From the NCBI GenBank assembly GCA_017614395.1, contig JAGABX010000037.1:1-57488 (forward strand): 57,488 nt of DNA. The letters run 5' to 3'. Below, one piece after another: positions 36,683-45,308 of this stretch (its first letter is position 1; each line of letters starts with the position of its first letter). The notes beneath the pieces were generated by a model. That model worked only from the letters and a program-made list of their open reading frames with translations, was not told the origin of the DNA and searched no databases. The position numbers and the translations under genes were made by a program. Source of the DNA: Eubacterium sp. (GTDB lineage Bacteria > Bacillota > Clostridia > Lachnospirales > Lachnospiraceae).

Positions 36683-38071
36683 CTATTTACTGTTTTCCGA
36701 CAGCCATTTGTCCATCGCATCCTGCTGATCCTTGGCCACATCCTCTGCGGACTCAGACTCGTCAAACAGTTTCTGAGTTGAGGACTTGTGTACATCGGCT
36801 ACCGCAGCCGGAAGATACTGATCCCACCAGAGCTGTACAGAGCTTGCCGTGTTCAGGAATGACAGGATATCCTGCCATGCAGGCTCACTGGAAGATGCTG
36901 CCTTGAGAGGCGGAAGGTTACCACTGTCGATATCCATATTCATCCACTCATCTGTGGAGTACATAGCAACCATCTTGAATGCTTCCTCGAGTTTCTTGCC
37001 GTCGCAGTTGAAGGAGATGAATGTATCACCCAGAGTACCAACGACTGCCGACTGATCGGCACTTGATCCCTCCAGTTCAGGGAATGGGAACGCACCGAGG
37101 TTTGCGTAGAAATCCTCATTCTCGGATTTGATAGAGGATACCTGCCATGAACCATGGAGCATCATGCCTGCACCCTGGTACAGCAGCGCGCGGTCGTCGC
37201 CGTTATCCGGCGAGAGAGAGTTTACGCCATCAGGGAAATATCCTTTTTCAGCCCACTCACGAATCTTGTCACCGGCATATTTGGTAGAATCGTTTACAAG
37301 GCTTCCGGTGCCGTCATATGCATTTTTCACAATTTCCGGTCCGCCGTGACGTGTTACCAGATACATATAGTACATGGAACCTGTCCACTGAGCCTGGTTT
37401 GCAAGAGCGAACGGAGTGATACCATCCTTAACCATCTTGTCACAGAGCTTCTCGAGCTCATCGATGGTTTTCGGAACCTCGTAGCCCTTTTCCTTCCACA
37501 TCTTTTTATCATAGAAGAAGCATGCCACTGAGGTTGACTTGATCGGAATAGCATATATCTTGCCGTCGATCGTTGCCTGCTCCAGAGAAGCTTCCGTGTA
37601 CTTGTCGCGAAGTCCGTACTGGTCAACCAGCGCTGTCAGATCCTTGGCATATCCTGATTTAACGTACTCTACCAGTGAACCACCGGTCCAGTTAGTGTAC
37701 ATATCCGGGCACTCGCCTGCGCCCATTGCTACGGCCAGCTTCTCTTTGTACTGGTCATTCACCGTCGCTACCTGTTCGATTTTGAAACCGCTGTTTGCGC
37801 TTTCTTCATTATTGTACTTGTCAACTGCCCATGTGTAAAGAGTCTTGTCCGGCTCATCTGTCGCGATATCCCAGAAACTGATTGTTCCGCCTTCATCTCC
37901 CGACGCACTGCCGGAATCCGATGAACTGCCTGCATCTGCCGAACTTGCCGTATCGCCACTTCCCGAGTCATTGTTTCCGCCTGCTGCATCAGGCTGTTTT
38001 CCGCAGCCGGTAAATGCCATCGTTGCTACCAGCATGCATGCCACCAATTTGCTTAACCATTTCTTTTTCAT
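36683..38071 (-). CDS. Sugar ABC transporter substrate-binding lipoprotein
   Basis: The extracellular receptor of the CUT1 importer, tethered to the membrane by a lipid. The 462-residue protein has a signal peptide with lipobox FTGC (Cys23), then a disordered Gly/Ser/Asp stretch to about 60, then a cluster-D type binding fold (EKLAVAMGAGECPDMYTNWTGG; IYAIPIKSTSVACFFYDKKMW). The many tryptophans fit oligosaccharide binding. The ATG at 38071 sits 7 bases after AAGGAGG; another ATG two codons upstream is too close to it. Neighbouring GH120 and xylB suggest xylo-oligosaccharides. Confidence 0.92.
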   Translation of the reverse strand: MKKKWLSKLVACMLVATMAFTGCGKQPDAAGGNNDSGSGDTASSADAGSSSDSGSASGDEGGTISFWDIATDEPDKTLYTWAVDKYNNEESANSGFKIEQVATVNDQYKEKLAVAMGAGECPDMYTNWTGGSLVEYVKSGYAKDLTALVDQYGLRDKYTEASLEQATIDGKIYAIPIKSTSVACFFYDKKMWKEKGYEVPKTIDELEKLCDKMVKDGITPFALANQAQWTGSMYYMYLVTRHGGPEIVKNAYDGTGSLVNDSTKYAGDKIREWAEKGYFPDGVNSLSPDNGDDRALLYQGAGMMLHGSWQVSSIKSENEDFYANLGAFPFPELEGSSADQSAVVGTLGDTFISFNCDGKKLEEAFKMVAMYSTDEWMNMDIDSGNLPPLKAASSSEPAWQDILSFLNTASSVQLWWDQYLPAAVADVHKSSTQKLFDESESAEDVAKDQQDAMDKWLSENSK

Positions 38072-38146
38072 GATCATTCCTCCTTAGGTTTTGGGAGCCG
38101 GGATCACCCGGTTTCCCCGATTCAGAACAACTATGTTAGGTATAGA

Positions 38147-38176
38147 ATAGTACAAATCAGCCTTGACTTATATCAA
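38147..38176 (-). promoter_or_regulatory. Probable promoter for ABC transporter operon
   Basis: On the minus strand, TTGATA, an 18-base spacer and TACTAT (complement of 38147-38152). It overlaps the divergent araC-type promoter, so the two polymerases should compete. Confidence 0.5.
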
Positions 38177-38190
38177 AAATCTGTTACAAT
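38163..38190 (+). promoter_or_regulatory. Probable promoter for AraC-family regulator
   Basis: TTGACT (38163-38168), a 16-base spacer and TACAAT (38185-38190), overlapping the divergent promoter of the transporter operon. Confidence 0.6.
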
Positions 38191-38244
38191 TATAAAGAAA
38201 CTTTGTTGTTATTGGTTTTTTCAAAAAAAGTACGAGGAAATCCA

Positions 38245-39498
38245 ATGAATATCCACTATTTGCTGCAACAGAGTGCAATGCGCCTGTACACCTCGGCACG
38301 TGTCTATGACAAGGACGGCTGTCTGCTGGAGCTGTGCCGCATGGATCCGGAACTTGATGATGGTAACGTCGTGGCTGCACTGACCGAAAACGGCATTCTC
38401 GTCGCGCCGGATATCAATCCTATTCTTTTTTCCGTTAATGAACAGATTTATTACGGTCTGGTGCAGGCCCCCGAACGGGATTATCTGCTGGGACCGACCC
38501 ACTTTTTACTGGACACACCGGCAGGACGGATTGCCCCGCCGCGCATGAAAACAGATATTCCCCTGCCGGAGATAGATTTGGAACCGCTGCTGCGCCTCAT
38601 CCCCGACTGTTCACTCCAGATACTGGCAGAGGATACCGTGACTCTCTACAATTTGGAGCACGACGACCTCCGGGAATACATGGATCCGGCGACTCTGATC
38701 GAAACATCCATCCATCCGCCGGGAAAATCCGAGGACACTATGGAAACCATGGTCATGACAATGTTTGATCAGGTGGAAAACAGCTTTGTCCACAATCCCT
38801 ATAACCATGAAAAACTGGAGGTATCTTATGTTCGAAACGGTGATGTTGAGAGTCTGCGGACACTGTTGAAGGAACGATTTCCGGGACGTTATGGGCGTCT
38901 CTCCGACAATCCGATACAACAGGAGATTTATTTAGGAATTGTCGCCATCACGTTGGCAAGCCGTGCCGCCATCGATGCCGGTCTGCATCCGGAAACCGCT
39001 TTTTACCTGAGTGACGTTTCTATACACCGCATCGGTACCAGCCGCGATGTCAATGAAATCATCCGGCTGACCGTGGAGGCGGAACTGCACTATGCTGAGC
39101 TTGTGAGAGAAATGAAACTGACCGCAGACGACGAGGCCTCCGAGGAAAACCTGCACATATCACGTTGCAAGGATTATGTTTTTGCACATATGCACGGAAA
39201 AATCACCGTGCAGGAGATTGCTTCTGCGATCGGACTTGAAACCAACTATCTGTCAACGCTTTTTAAAAAATGCGAGAAAAAGACACTGAAAAACTACATA
39301 ACAGAAGAAAAGGTCAAGCTGATCAAAAACCTGCTGACCTTTTCGACATATTCTTATATTGAAATAGCAAACTATCTCGGGTTTGCCTCGCAGTCCCACA
39401 TGGGGATGGAGTTTAAAAAGATTACCGGCATGACGCCGGGTGAATACCGGTCCCGCTATGTCCGGGAGGATTTTATCAAGGACTCGATAGATGAGTAA
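38245..39498 (+). CDS. AraC-family transcriptional regulator
   Basis: A 417-residue regulator. The C-terminal 100 residues are a double helix-turn-helix AraC domain (KITVQEIASAIGLETNYLSTLFKKC and SYIEIANYLGFASQSHMGMEFKKITGMTPGEYR). The N-terminal 310 residues are not a cupin. The middle part, with DNPIQQEIYLGIVAITLASRAAIDAGL, is a helical region found in many Firmicute AraC regulators; the first 150 residues may be the sensor. GAGGAAA precedes the ATG. It is divergent from the sugar transporter and convergent with the GH120 gene, so it is the likely activator of the xylo-oligosaccharide locus. Confidence 0.9.
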   Translation: MNIHYLLQQSAMRLYTSARVYDKDGCLLELCRMDPELDDGNVVAALTENGILVAPDINPILFSVNEQIYYGLVQAPERDYLLGPTHFLLDTPAGRIAPPRMKTDIPLPEIDLEPLLRLIPDCSLQILAEDTVTLYNLEHDDLREYMDPATLIETSIHPPGKSEDTMETMVMTMFDQVENSFVHNPYNHEKLEVSYVRNGDVESLRTLLKERFPGRYGRLSDNPIQQEIYLGIVAITLASRAAIDAGLHPETAFYLSDVSIHRIGTSRDVNEIIRLTVEAELHYAELVREMKLTADDEASEENLHISRCKDYVFAHMHGKITVQEIASAIGLETNYLSTLFKKCEKKTLKNYITEEKVKLIKNLLTFSTYSYIEIANYLGFASQSHMGMEFKKITGMTPGEYRSRYVREDFIKDSIDE

Positions 39499-39511
39499 AC
39501 GTTCTCACGGA

Positions 39512-39570
39512 TGACATGTGACCATTTCGCTCAGGGCACGTTACGGCCGCTTCGCGGCATGAGCATGTCA
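39512..39570. repeat. Intergenic palindromic element R2
   Basis: TGACATG (39512-39518) and CATGTCA (39564-39570) bracket a GC-rich core with GCCGC-TTC-GCGGC. It shares TTCGCTC(A/G)GGGCACGTT with R1. It fills the gap between two convergent genes and its right arm includes the GH120 stop codon, so it could also act as a bidirectional terminator, though it has no T run. Confidence 0.55.
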
Positions 39571-41574
39571 GAACAACGGATTATTCATCTCCTCCACTGA
39601 TGAAAACGGACCGGGCAACGGGGTTCCGCTTCTGTGGTTACCGAAAAAGTCACTGTCAAAAACTATGTCGGAACCATCGGGGTTTTCAAAACGCATCTCC
39701 GATTCGAAGGCGGGCCGCAGTGTCGCGGACGAAACAACCATGGTTGATAAAGGAGGGAGGAACTCATAGAGATTCGTCCTAAACACCGGCCTTCCTTCAG
39801 AATTCTCCAACGACCATGTGACGGCGTGCTCAGCGTCCACATAGGCATCGGTTTCGGTGCTGTTCGCTTTAGCACCGTTATAATATAGATTGCCCGCTCC
39901 GTCAACCGGAAGATGATCATAGAACTTGTCACGATTTTTCTCATCATCCGGAGACCACGGTCCGAAGTTCGCGAAATACTCCTTACCTGTCGGATACCCC
40001 TCGTAAACCCCGGTCCCGACCTCAAAATTATACTCATCTACCGTACCGTACTGTTCGGCATGAGCCACATAATCCTTACGGATTTCCGGCTGGATAAATA
40101 CATTGTTATAGAACTGCATGTCGCCGTGGAGTATTGTCATAAAGCCTGCGACCTCTGTCCTGTGAGGGATATGATACGGAGTATATCGCGGCGTCGGCAA
40201 CTCTACCCCTCCGTTATTCACACCTGCTCCTACCCATGTGAACGACCCTGCAATTGTATTGTGTACAAAAGCAACGCCCTGCGTACTGATCCTGGCCGCG
40301 CACGGTGATAAAAACAGATTATTGTCAACCAGTGTCGGGCCATGCGATACCTCGATAAATATATCCTCGCCCAATCCCAGCAGATCCGTAATCTCTGTTC
40401 CCTCAGGCGGTGTATTATCGTGAAAAAGATTCTGAGTCACACGTGTTCCCTGCGCCTGCCAATCCAGCCACAAGCCTCGCGTACAATGATGGATATGATT
40501 GCGACGATATGTGACATCGATTGCGGCGTGCATCTTTATTCCACCGATCTCTGCGCCCGCCAGATCCTGTTTATTATTTATATTATGGATGTGATTGTCC
40601 TCTATCAATGAGAACACTCCGCCTAAATGCCCTACAATACCGGTCTGTCCGCAGTGATGAATATGACAGCGACGTACTATATGCGAACCTATGCTGTCCT
40701 TCGACCAGCCCTCCGCCTGAGCCTGACATATGTTCTCACGTTCAGTCTGAGTCCCGTCCTTGAGATATCCCGTTGTCCATTTATTATCGTTGTTCGGCTG
40801 GAGATATTTACCGAGAGTTATTCCTGAGCAGCGTGAATGAGATATCTCACAGTCCTCGATGATCCATCCCTTGGACCAGTGCGGTCCCACCATACCGTCC
40901 TGATATGCTGTCGGCGGAGCCCACTGGGTTGCAGCCTTTGTTATGGTAAATCCCGACAGTGTAATGTATCCGATACCCTCGCAGGAAGGATAAAAGCAAT
41001 TTCTGCGAACGTTGATCTCCACATTCTCCGAATTCGGATCTGCACCGCCGAAATTGGCATAGATCACCGTATAATCCCCGTCCTGCTCTGTATACCACTT
41101 TTTAATGGTTATTTCATCCGGCTCCCATGACATCGCATAGGGCTTCGGATCCAGAACCTCCTCCAGTTTTGAAACCTCATACATGGCAACATCATTCAAA
41201 AATACTTCACCGGTATGCACCGGATCCGGAGCAAAATACCAGTCTCCGCTGACATATGTCGTATAGGGATTGTACTCTCCGAAAACCCCGTTTCCGATTC
41301 GCACCACCCATGTGTCTCCCTTGTATCGTTCCCAGTCGGAAACTTTTTCAGCACCTGTTATTACTGCCTCTCCCTGTTTTTCGGAGATATAACTGATCCT
41401 CGCATTTTCTGTTCCCGCATTTGCCGGATTGACATACTCACGGTAAACTCCCGGAGCAACGAAAACAGTATCCCCCGGACAGGCTATACCCGCTGCCTCT
41501 GATATAGTCTTGAACGGACGGTTCCTGTCACCGTCACCACTACGGAATGCATTCGCGTTTACATAATAATCCAT
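39568..41574 (-). CDS. GH120 family beta-xylosidase
   Basis: Releases xylose from xylo-oligosaccharides. The 668-residue protein is closely similar along its length to XylC of Thermoanaerobacterium, founder of GH120: GVYREYVNP, FGEYNPY, VEINVRRNCFYP, WSKGWIIED, IVGHLGGVFS. The catalytic residues by comparison are Asp371 (GLWLDWQAQGTRV, nucleophile) and Glu408 (FIEVSHGP, acid/base). A right-handed beta-helix is interrupted by a beta-sandwich. There is no signal peptide, so it acts in the cytoplasm on imported oligosaccharides. AAGGAGG lies 8 bases before the ATG. It is downstream of yesL with a 60-base gap. Confidence 0.93.
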   Translation of the reverse strand: MDYYVNANAFRSGDGDRNRPFKTISEAAGIACPGDTVFVAPGVYREYVNPANAGTENARISYISEKQGEAVITGAEKVSDWERYKGDTWVVRIGNGVFGEYNPYTTYVSGDWYFAPDPVHTGEVFLNDVAMYEVSKLEEVLDPKPYAMSWEPDEITIKKWYTEQDGDYTVIYANFGGADPNSENVEINVRRNCFYPSCEGIGYITLSGFTITKAATQWAPPTAYQDGMVGPHWSKGWIIEDCEISHSRCSGITLGKYLQPNNDNKWTTGYLKDGTQTERENICQAQAEGWSKDSIGSHIVRRCHIHHCGQTGIVGHLGGVFSLIEDNHIHNINNKQDLAGAEIGGIKMHAAIDVTYRRNHIHHCTRGLWLDWQAQGTRVTQNLFHDNTPPEGTEITDLLGLGEDIFIEVSHGPTLVDNNLFLSPCAARISTQGVAFVHNTIAGSFTWVGAGVNNGGVELPTPRYTPYHIPHRTEVAGFMTILHGDMQFYNNVFIQPEIRKDYVAHAEQYGTVDEYNFEVGTGVYEGYPTGKEYFANFGPWSPDDEKNRDKFYDHLPVDGAGNLYYNGAKANSTETDAYVDAEHAVTWSLENSEGRPVFRTNLYEFLPPLSTMVVSSATLRPAFESEMRFENPDGSDIVFDSDFFGNHRSGTPLPGPFSSVEEMNNPLF

Positions 41575-41634
41575 ATCTCCGTCCTCCTTGCTTTTTATTC
41601 AATAATGTTCAGCATGTATGGTATATATCATATT

Positions 41635-42288
41635 CTATACATTTATCCTATTATTCTCCTGTTCAGGTTCTTCCTCAAGTTCCCGGAACACCGGCCTGTA
41701 CAAACACGCACCGATCATTCCCGGAACACTGATCCCGAACATCAGGAACAGGGGCAGTGTCAGAATGCTTCTTGCTGCAAAATACGGCAGCACCAATGTT
41801 GCCGCCATCAGAACGGTCCTCGGGAACCTCGCAGTTGCAAGCAGAAACGTCATCCGCAAAACCAACCCGCTGCTACCGGAAAACCTGGCCAATATCGGAC
41901 ATAGCCACTGAAATATGAACAACGTTAACAGACCTGCTACTCCCGCAGGTATCAGAATGTAATTCGGCAGGAGACCAGGAGATGTCAGCATAATGATAAC
42001 ATCCGCAACAACTCCGGAGAATATCAAAAGAAACGGCAGCCACAGCAGTGTTGCCTGTTTGAAATTCGATCTGAATGATTTGAAGAATCGACGGGCGATA
42101 TAGCCGTCTTCCTTTCGAAGTATCTGCTGAAGGCAGTCATGCATCGCCGTCAGCGACGCGCCAATTGTAATAACCGGCAGGCATGTCAGCAGAGTCAGAA
42201 AATTGATGAGCAAAAGATTCGTCAACATGGTTGACACGCGAATAACTAAATTGTTTTCGCCCTGTAAACGGCTTTGTCTCTGTTCCAT
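41635..42288 (-). CDS. YesL-family (DUF624) membrane protein
   Basis: A 217-residue membrane protein with about five helices. It begins with the family signature region of a short cytoplasmic lead, LTNLLLINFLTLLTCLPVITIGASLTAMH, and contains FFKSFRSNFKQATLLW. DUF624 proteins accompany CUT1 oligosaccharide transporters and glycosidases (for example yesL beside yesMNOPQ in Bacillus), but their role is unknown; help in transporter assembly or regulation is guessed. The ATG at 42288 follows GGGAGGGG. It is upstream of and probably co-transcribed with the GH120 gene. Confidence 0.85.
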   Translation of the reverse strand: MEQRQSRLQGENNLVIRVSTMLTNLLLINFLTLLTCLPVITIGASLTAMHDCLQQILRKEDGYIARRFFKSFRSNFKQATLLWLPFLLIFSGVVADVIIMLTSPGLLPNYILIPAGVAGLLTLFIFQWLCPILARFSGSSGLVLRMTFLLATARFPRTVLMAATLVLPYFAARSILTLPLFLMFGISVPGMIGACLYRPVFRELEEEPEQENNRINV

Positions 42289-42433
42289 GAACACCCCTCC
42301 CATCGTCGGCGTCCGATGGATACACAAACATGATCACATTCCACCGACCGGACATTGCCGACTATGGGTTCAGTATAGGAGTTTTGACATAGCTTTTTAT
42401 ATCATAAATCTTTTCTGTTTATAAAAAAACTTG

Positions 42434-44173
42434 TTATTTTTGTTTTTCGCCGAGTTCCTCTTCCTCCAACTGCCTGTATGCCACCTTTCCTACAAGCGTT
42501 TTCGGAAGTTCATCACGGAACTCAATTTCCCTGGGCATCTCATACTTCGCGAGATGCTTTTTACAATAATCCATGATTTCTCCGCGGGTTACATCATCAG
42601 CGGGAATGCCCGGTTTCAGCATCACAAATGCTTTCACCGCCTGCATCCTGTATGTATCGGGCACGCCTATTACGCAACTCATCTGCACTTTTTCATGAGA
42701 GTCAATGATATTCTCCAACTGGGCAGGATAAATATTATACCCGGAAGAAACGATCATACGTTTAGCGCGCCCCTTAAAGAAAATAAAGCCTTCCGAATCC
42801 ATTACTCCCAGATCACCGGTATAAACCCATGTCAGCCCGTCGTTGTGAGGGCGCAGCGTCTGGGCGGTCTCCTCAGGATTGTCCATGTACTCTTTCATGA
42901 CCGTAGGCCCCGCCAGAAGTATCTCTCCCTCCTCACCATAGGGCAGCTCCTCGTCAGTTCCGGGCTTCACTATTTTGATATATGTATCCGAGAACGGCAA
43001 ACCGATGCTGCCTTCCTTGAACATATGAGGCGGTGTCAGGCAACACGCCGTAACGGTCTCTGTTGTCCCGTAACCCTCACGTACCATAACCGTGCTCTGG
43101 TGGTCATTTAAAAAGTGATCGAGCTTCTTTTTCAACTCAATTGAGAGGGAATCACCACCGGAAAAAACGCCCTTCAGAAAACTCAGGTCAGCGCCGTCCA
43201 TCGACTTGATGCGCAGCAGCGCCTCATACAAAGTCGGTACTCCGGCAATAAAATTGCATTTATATTTCGTGATCAGTTTGGCATAGCTCTCTGCGGTAAA
43301 CCTCGGAACAAGAATGCATCGTCCGCCCTGAGTCAGCATAGTATGGATGCATACACCCAGACCGAAACCGTGAAACAACGGCATGGCTGCGAGCATTTTG
43401 TCACCCGGTCTGAACATCGGATTAGCGGAAACCACCTGCGCGCTCAAAGCATTAAAATTCATGTTGGTCAGAACAATGCCCTTTGTCGTTCCCGTCGTAC
43501 CGCCGGAATACAGTATGACAGCAGGATCCTTCGCATGGGAACGAACCTTGTAATTATAAAAACAATACCGTCCCAAACGGATGAAATCCTTCCACATTAT
43601 CACCGGAGCATCCGATGGGATTTTGATCTTGCGTCCCTCAGTCAGCATATATCCGGCCTTGAGCGGTTTTGTCAACTCATCCTTCACGCTTGCGATTATT
43701 ATATTCACGACACCGGTATTCGCCCTTATACTCTCAAATTTGCTGTAGAACTGATCCAGTGTGATGGCTGTCACGGATTTGGACATGTTGAGATATTCCT
43801 CTATCTCCTTCTCCGCGGACAACGGATGAATCATATTTGCCACGGCGCCGATGAGATTTACCCCGTACAGCATAAATATCGCCTGCGGACAATTCGGCAT
43901 TGCGATAGTCACGCGGTCTCCTGCCCTGACTCCTATTGTCCTGAGCGATCTCGCGCATTTGTGGATTTCCTCGACCAGTCTTTTGTATGTGGTTGATCGT
44001 CCCATGAAATCAAACGCCACATAATCGGGATATTTGTGGGCCACCTGCTCGATCATCTCGTACATGGTTCCCTCAAAATAGGGAATCGTCAGGGGTACCT
44101 CGCCCAAATGAGCCGCCCAGGGGGTGTGCGCCGTTATCGGGCGGTCGTTCCATTTTCTCTTAACCTTATCCAT
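42434..44173 (-). CDS. AMP-forming acyl-CoA ligase (long-chain fatty-acid-CoA ligase type)
   Basis: Activates a carboxylic acid to acyl-AMP and then probably to acyl-CoA. The 579-residue ANL-superfamily protein has the P-loop YSGGTTGTTKGIVLT, the A5 motif GYGTTETVTACC, YTGDLGVMD, KRMIVSSGYNIYPAQLE and the C-terminal catalytic lysine context PKTLVGKVAYRQLEEEE. There is no signal peptide and no carrier domain. The ATG at 44173 has GAGG 9 bases upstream. It lies 90 bases after the E2/CAT-fold gene, with repeat R3 in the gap. The pair suggests activation and use or sensing of an acyl group; the substrate is unknown. Confidence 0.88.
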   Translation of the reverse strand: MDKVKRKWNDRPITAHTPWAAHLGEVPLTIPYFEGTMYEMIEQVAHKYPDYVAFDFMGRSTTYKRLVEEIHKCARSLRTIGVRAGDRVTIAMPNCPQAIFMLYGVNLIGAVANMIHPLSAEKEIEEYLNMSKSVTAITLDQFYSKFESIRANTGVVNIIIASVKDELTKPLKAGYMLTEGRKIKIPSDAPVIMWKDFIRLGRYCFYNYKVRSHAKDPAVILYSGGTTGTTKGIVLTNMNFNALSAQVVSANPMFRPGDKMLAAMPLFHGFGLGVCIHTMLTQGGRCILVPRFTAESYAKLITKYKCNFIAGVPTLYEALLRIKSMDGADLSFLKGVFSGGDSLSIELKKKLDHFLNDHQSTVMVREGYGTTETVTACCLTPPHMFKEGSIGLPFSDTYIKIVKPGTDEELPYGEEGEILLAGPTVMKEYMDNPEETAQTLRPHNDGLTWVYTGDLGVMDSEGFIFFKGRAKRMIVSSGYNIYPAQLENIIDSHEKVQMSCVIGVPDTYRMQAVKAFVMLKPGIPADDVTRGEIMDYCKKHLAKYEMPREIEFRDELPKTLVGKVAYRQLEEEELGEKQK

Positions 44174-44205
44174 TAAAAAATACCTCTGTTCTCGGTGGCT
44201 GCCTA

Positions 44206-44259
44206 TGTCTGCCCCGCTCGGGACTCCGCTCGCGCCTTGCGGAAACGCAGCGGTCACCG
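44206..44259. repeat. Intergenic repeat element R3
   Basis: A 54-base GC-rich element directly after the stop of the gene at 44263. It shares an identical 20-base stretch (CCTTGCGGAAACGCAGCGGT) and the flanking TGTCTGC and CCGCTCGGG with R4 in the same order, but lacks R4's second half and so is not itself a full palindrome. Confidence 0.65.
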
Positions 44260-44262
44260 TTT

Positions 44263-45132
44263 TTATTTTGTGGTTTTACGCGGTTTCTCGTCTAACCGTC
44301 CCTCCAGTAAATCCGGGTGCTCGAGGAGGTATTTGAGAAGTTTGACCGATCTGGAATAGTAATAGCCGTCGGCGATGCGCTCGTCAACTGTGAGACCGAG
44401 GTCCACGCTCGGAATCATCTTTGTCTTGCCTTTCTCATTGATAAACGGACGCTTTTTGATAATGCCCATTACAACAAATATCGAGTTGGTTCCCCAGTTA
44501 GACAGATGATGGTAGCCTGATTTCATTCCTATCGATCCTAAATTTGTGATCATCACGGATGAATAACCGGGATCGCCCTTGGTCAGAGACGGAAAAACTA
44601 TTCCATGTCTCTCCAGCCAGCATATAAAACGTACGATGAATCTTCCGATAAATCGAGGCATCTTCTGAAATATATCAATAGTCTCCACTGCATCTCCACC
44701 GCCACCTTTACGTGTTTCATATATCTGCCGATAGATTTTTTCATGAATGGAATCTAACGTATCCGCCCGGACCGCATCTATAAACGCAAGCCCCTCGTCA
44801 CTCGAATCCTCGAATTTCTTTTTAACAGTGAACGATACCGACATATTGTTCCTTTGATACATCGAACCATTGGTAATAAATCTGTTCAATTGCGGACGCA
44901 GTGTCAGAGTCTTCAGTATGGCGGTCACAACTAACTGGAACACAGTATAATGATACCCATCGTTATCCTTATTCTTTTTCTCCAGGAAATCAAGCGCCGC
45001 CGTCAGATCAACCGTCTCCGAGATATACCCCTCATTATCACACCTGCCCGGGTAGATAAACGGCATCAGAAAGTGAATCGCATCAACGTCACGTATCAGT
45101 TTCCCGTCAAATCTGTCTCCTAATCTTCTCAT
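44263..45132 (-). CDS. 2-oxoacid dehydrogenase E2/chloramphenicol acetyltransferase-fold protein lacking catalytic His
   Basis: A 289-residue protein of the E2 catalytic/CAT fold. It shows NRFITNGSMYQRNNMSVSFTVKK, VMITNLGSIGM and the C-terminal LTVDERIADGYYYSRSV. In true E2 and CAT enzymes the last motif is HxxxDG with His as general base; here it is E251-R-I-A-D-G, so the base is glutamate. No lipoyl or E1-binding domain is present and no dehydrogenase genes are near. It may be an acyltransferase with altered chemistry or an acyl-CoA-binding protein. GAGGAGGG lies 5 bases before the ATG at 45132. It is the first gene of a pair with the acyl-CoA ligase. Confidence 0.8.
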   Translation of the reverse strand: MRRLGDRFDGKLIRDVDAIHFLMPFIYPGRCDNEGYISETVDLTAALDFLEKKNKDNDGYHYTVFQLVVTAILKTLTLRPQLNRFITNGSMYQRNNMSVSFTVKKKFEDSSDEGLAFIDAVRADTLDSIHEKIYRQIYETRKGGGGDAVETIDIFQKMPRFIGRFIVRFICWLERHGIVFPSLTKGDPGYSSVMITNLGSIGMKSGYHHLSNWGTNSIFVVMGIIKKRPFINEKGKTKMIPSVDLGLTVDERIADGYYYSRSVKLLKYLLEHPDLLEGRLDEKPRKTTK

Positions 45133-45167
45133 CTTGCCCTCCTCTTCAAAAGCATGTACTATCTGAC

Positions 45168-45196
45168 ATTTTCTCATATTTTTCCGAATTCGTCAA
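45168..45196 (-). promoter_or_regulatory. Possible promoter for E2-fold/acyl-CoA ligase pair
   Basis: On the minus strand, TTGACG, a 17-base spacer and GAAAAT (complement of 45168-45173). The -10 is weak. Confidence 0.4.
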
Positions 45197-45231
45197 CATT
45201 AAAATTACTGTCAATGACTGCGACTTAGTTA

Positions 45232-45260
45232 TTGATTATTTTGCCGGTTCATGTTATAAT
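45232..45260 (+). promoter_or_regulatory. SigA-type promoter for gdpP-rplI-dnaB-degV
   Basis: TTGATT (45232-45237), a 17-base spacer and a perfect TATAAT (45255-45260). The leader is about 42 bases. Confidence 0.8.
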
Positions 45261-45308
45261 GACATGTGCGTCTGCGAAAACACACGCGGAGCATATGGAG
45301 GTTTGCAA

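Noticed and set aside
34720-38071. An ATPase gene for the CUT1 sugar transporter
   Set aside because: None is present in the locus; a shared MsmK/UgpC-type ATPase elsewhere is assumed.
44140-44340. Plus-strand frame reading SAPLGTPLAPCGNAAV, similar to one at 50330 reading SAPVPLGDPFSPCGNAAV
   Set aside because: The similarity comes from the shared DNA repeat R3/R4; neither frame has a ribosome binding site or conserved length.
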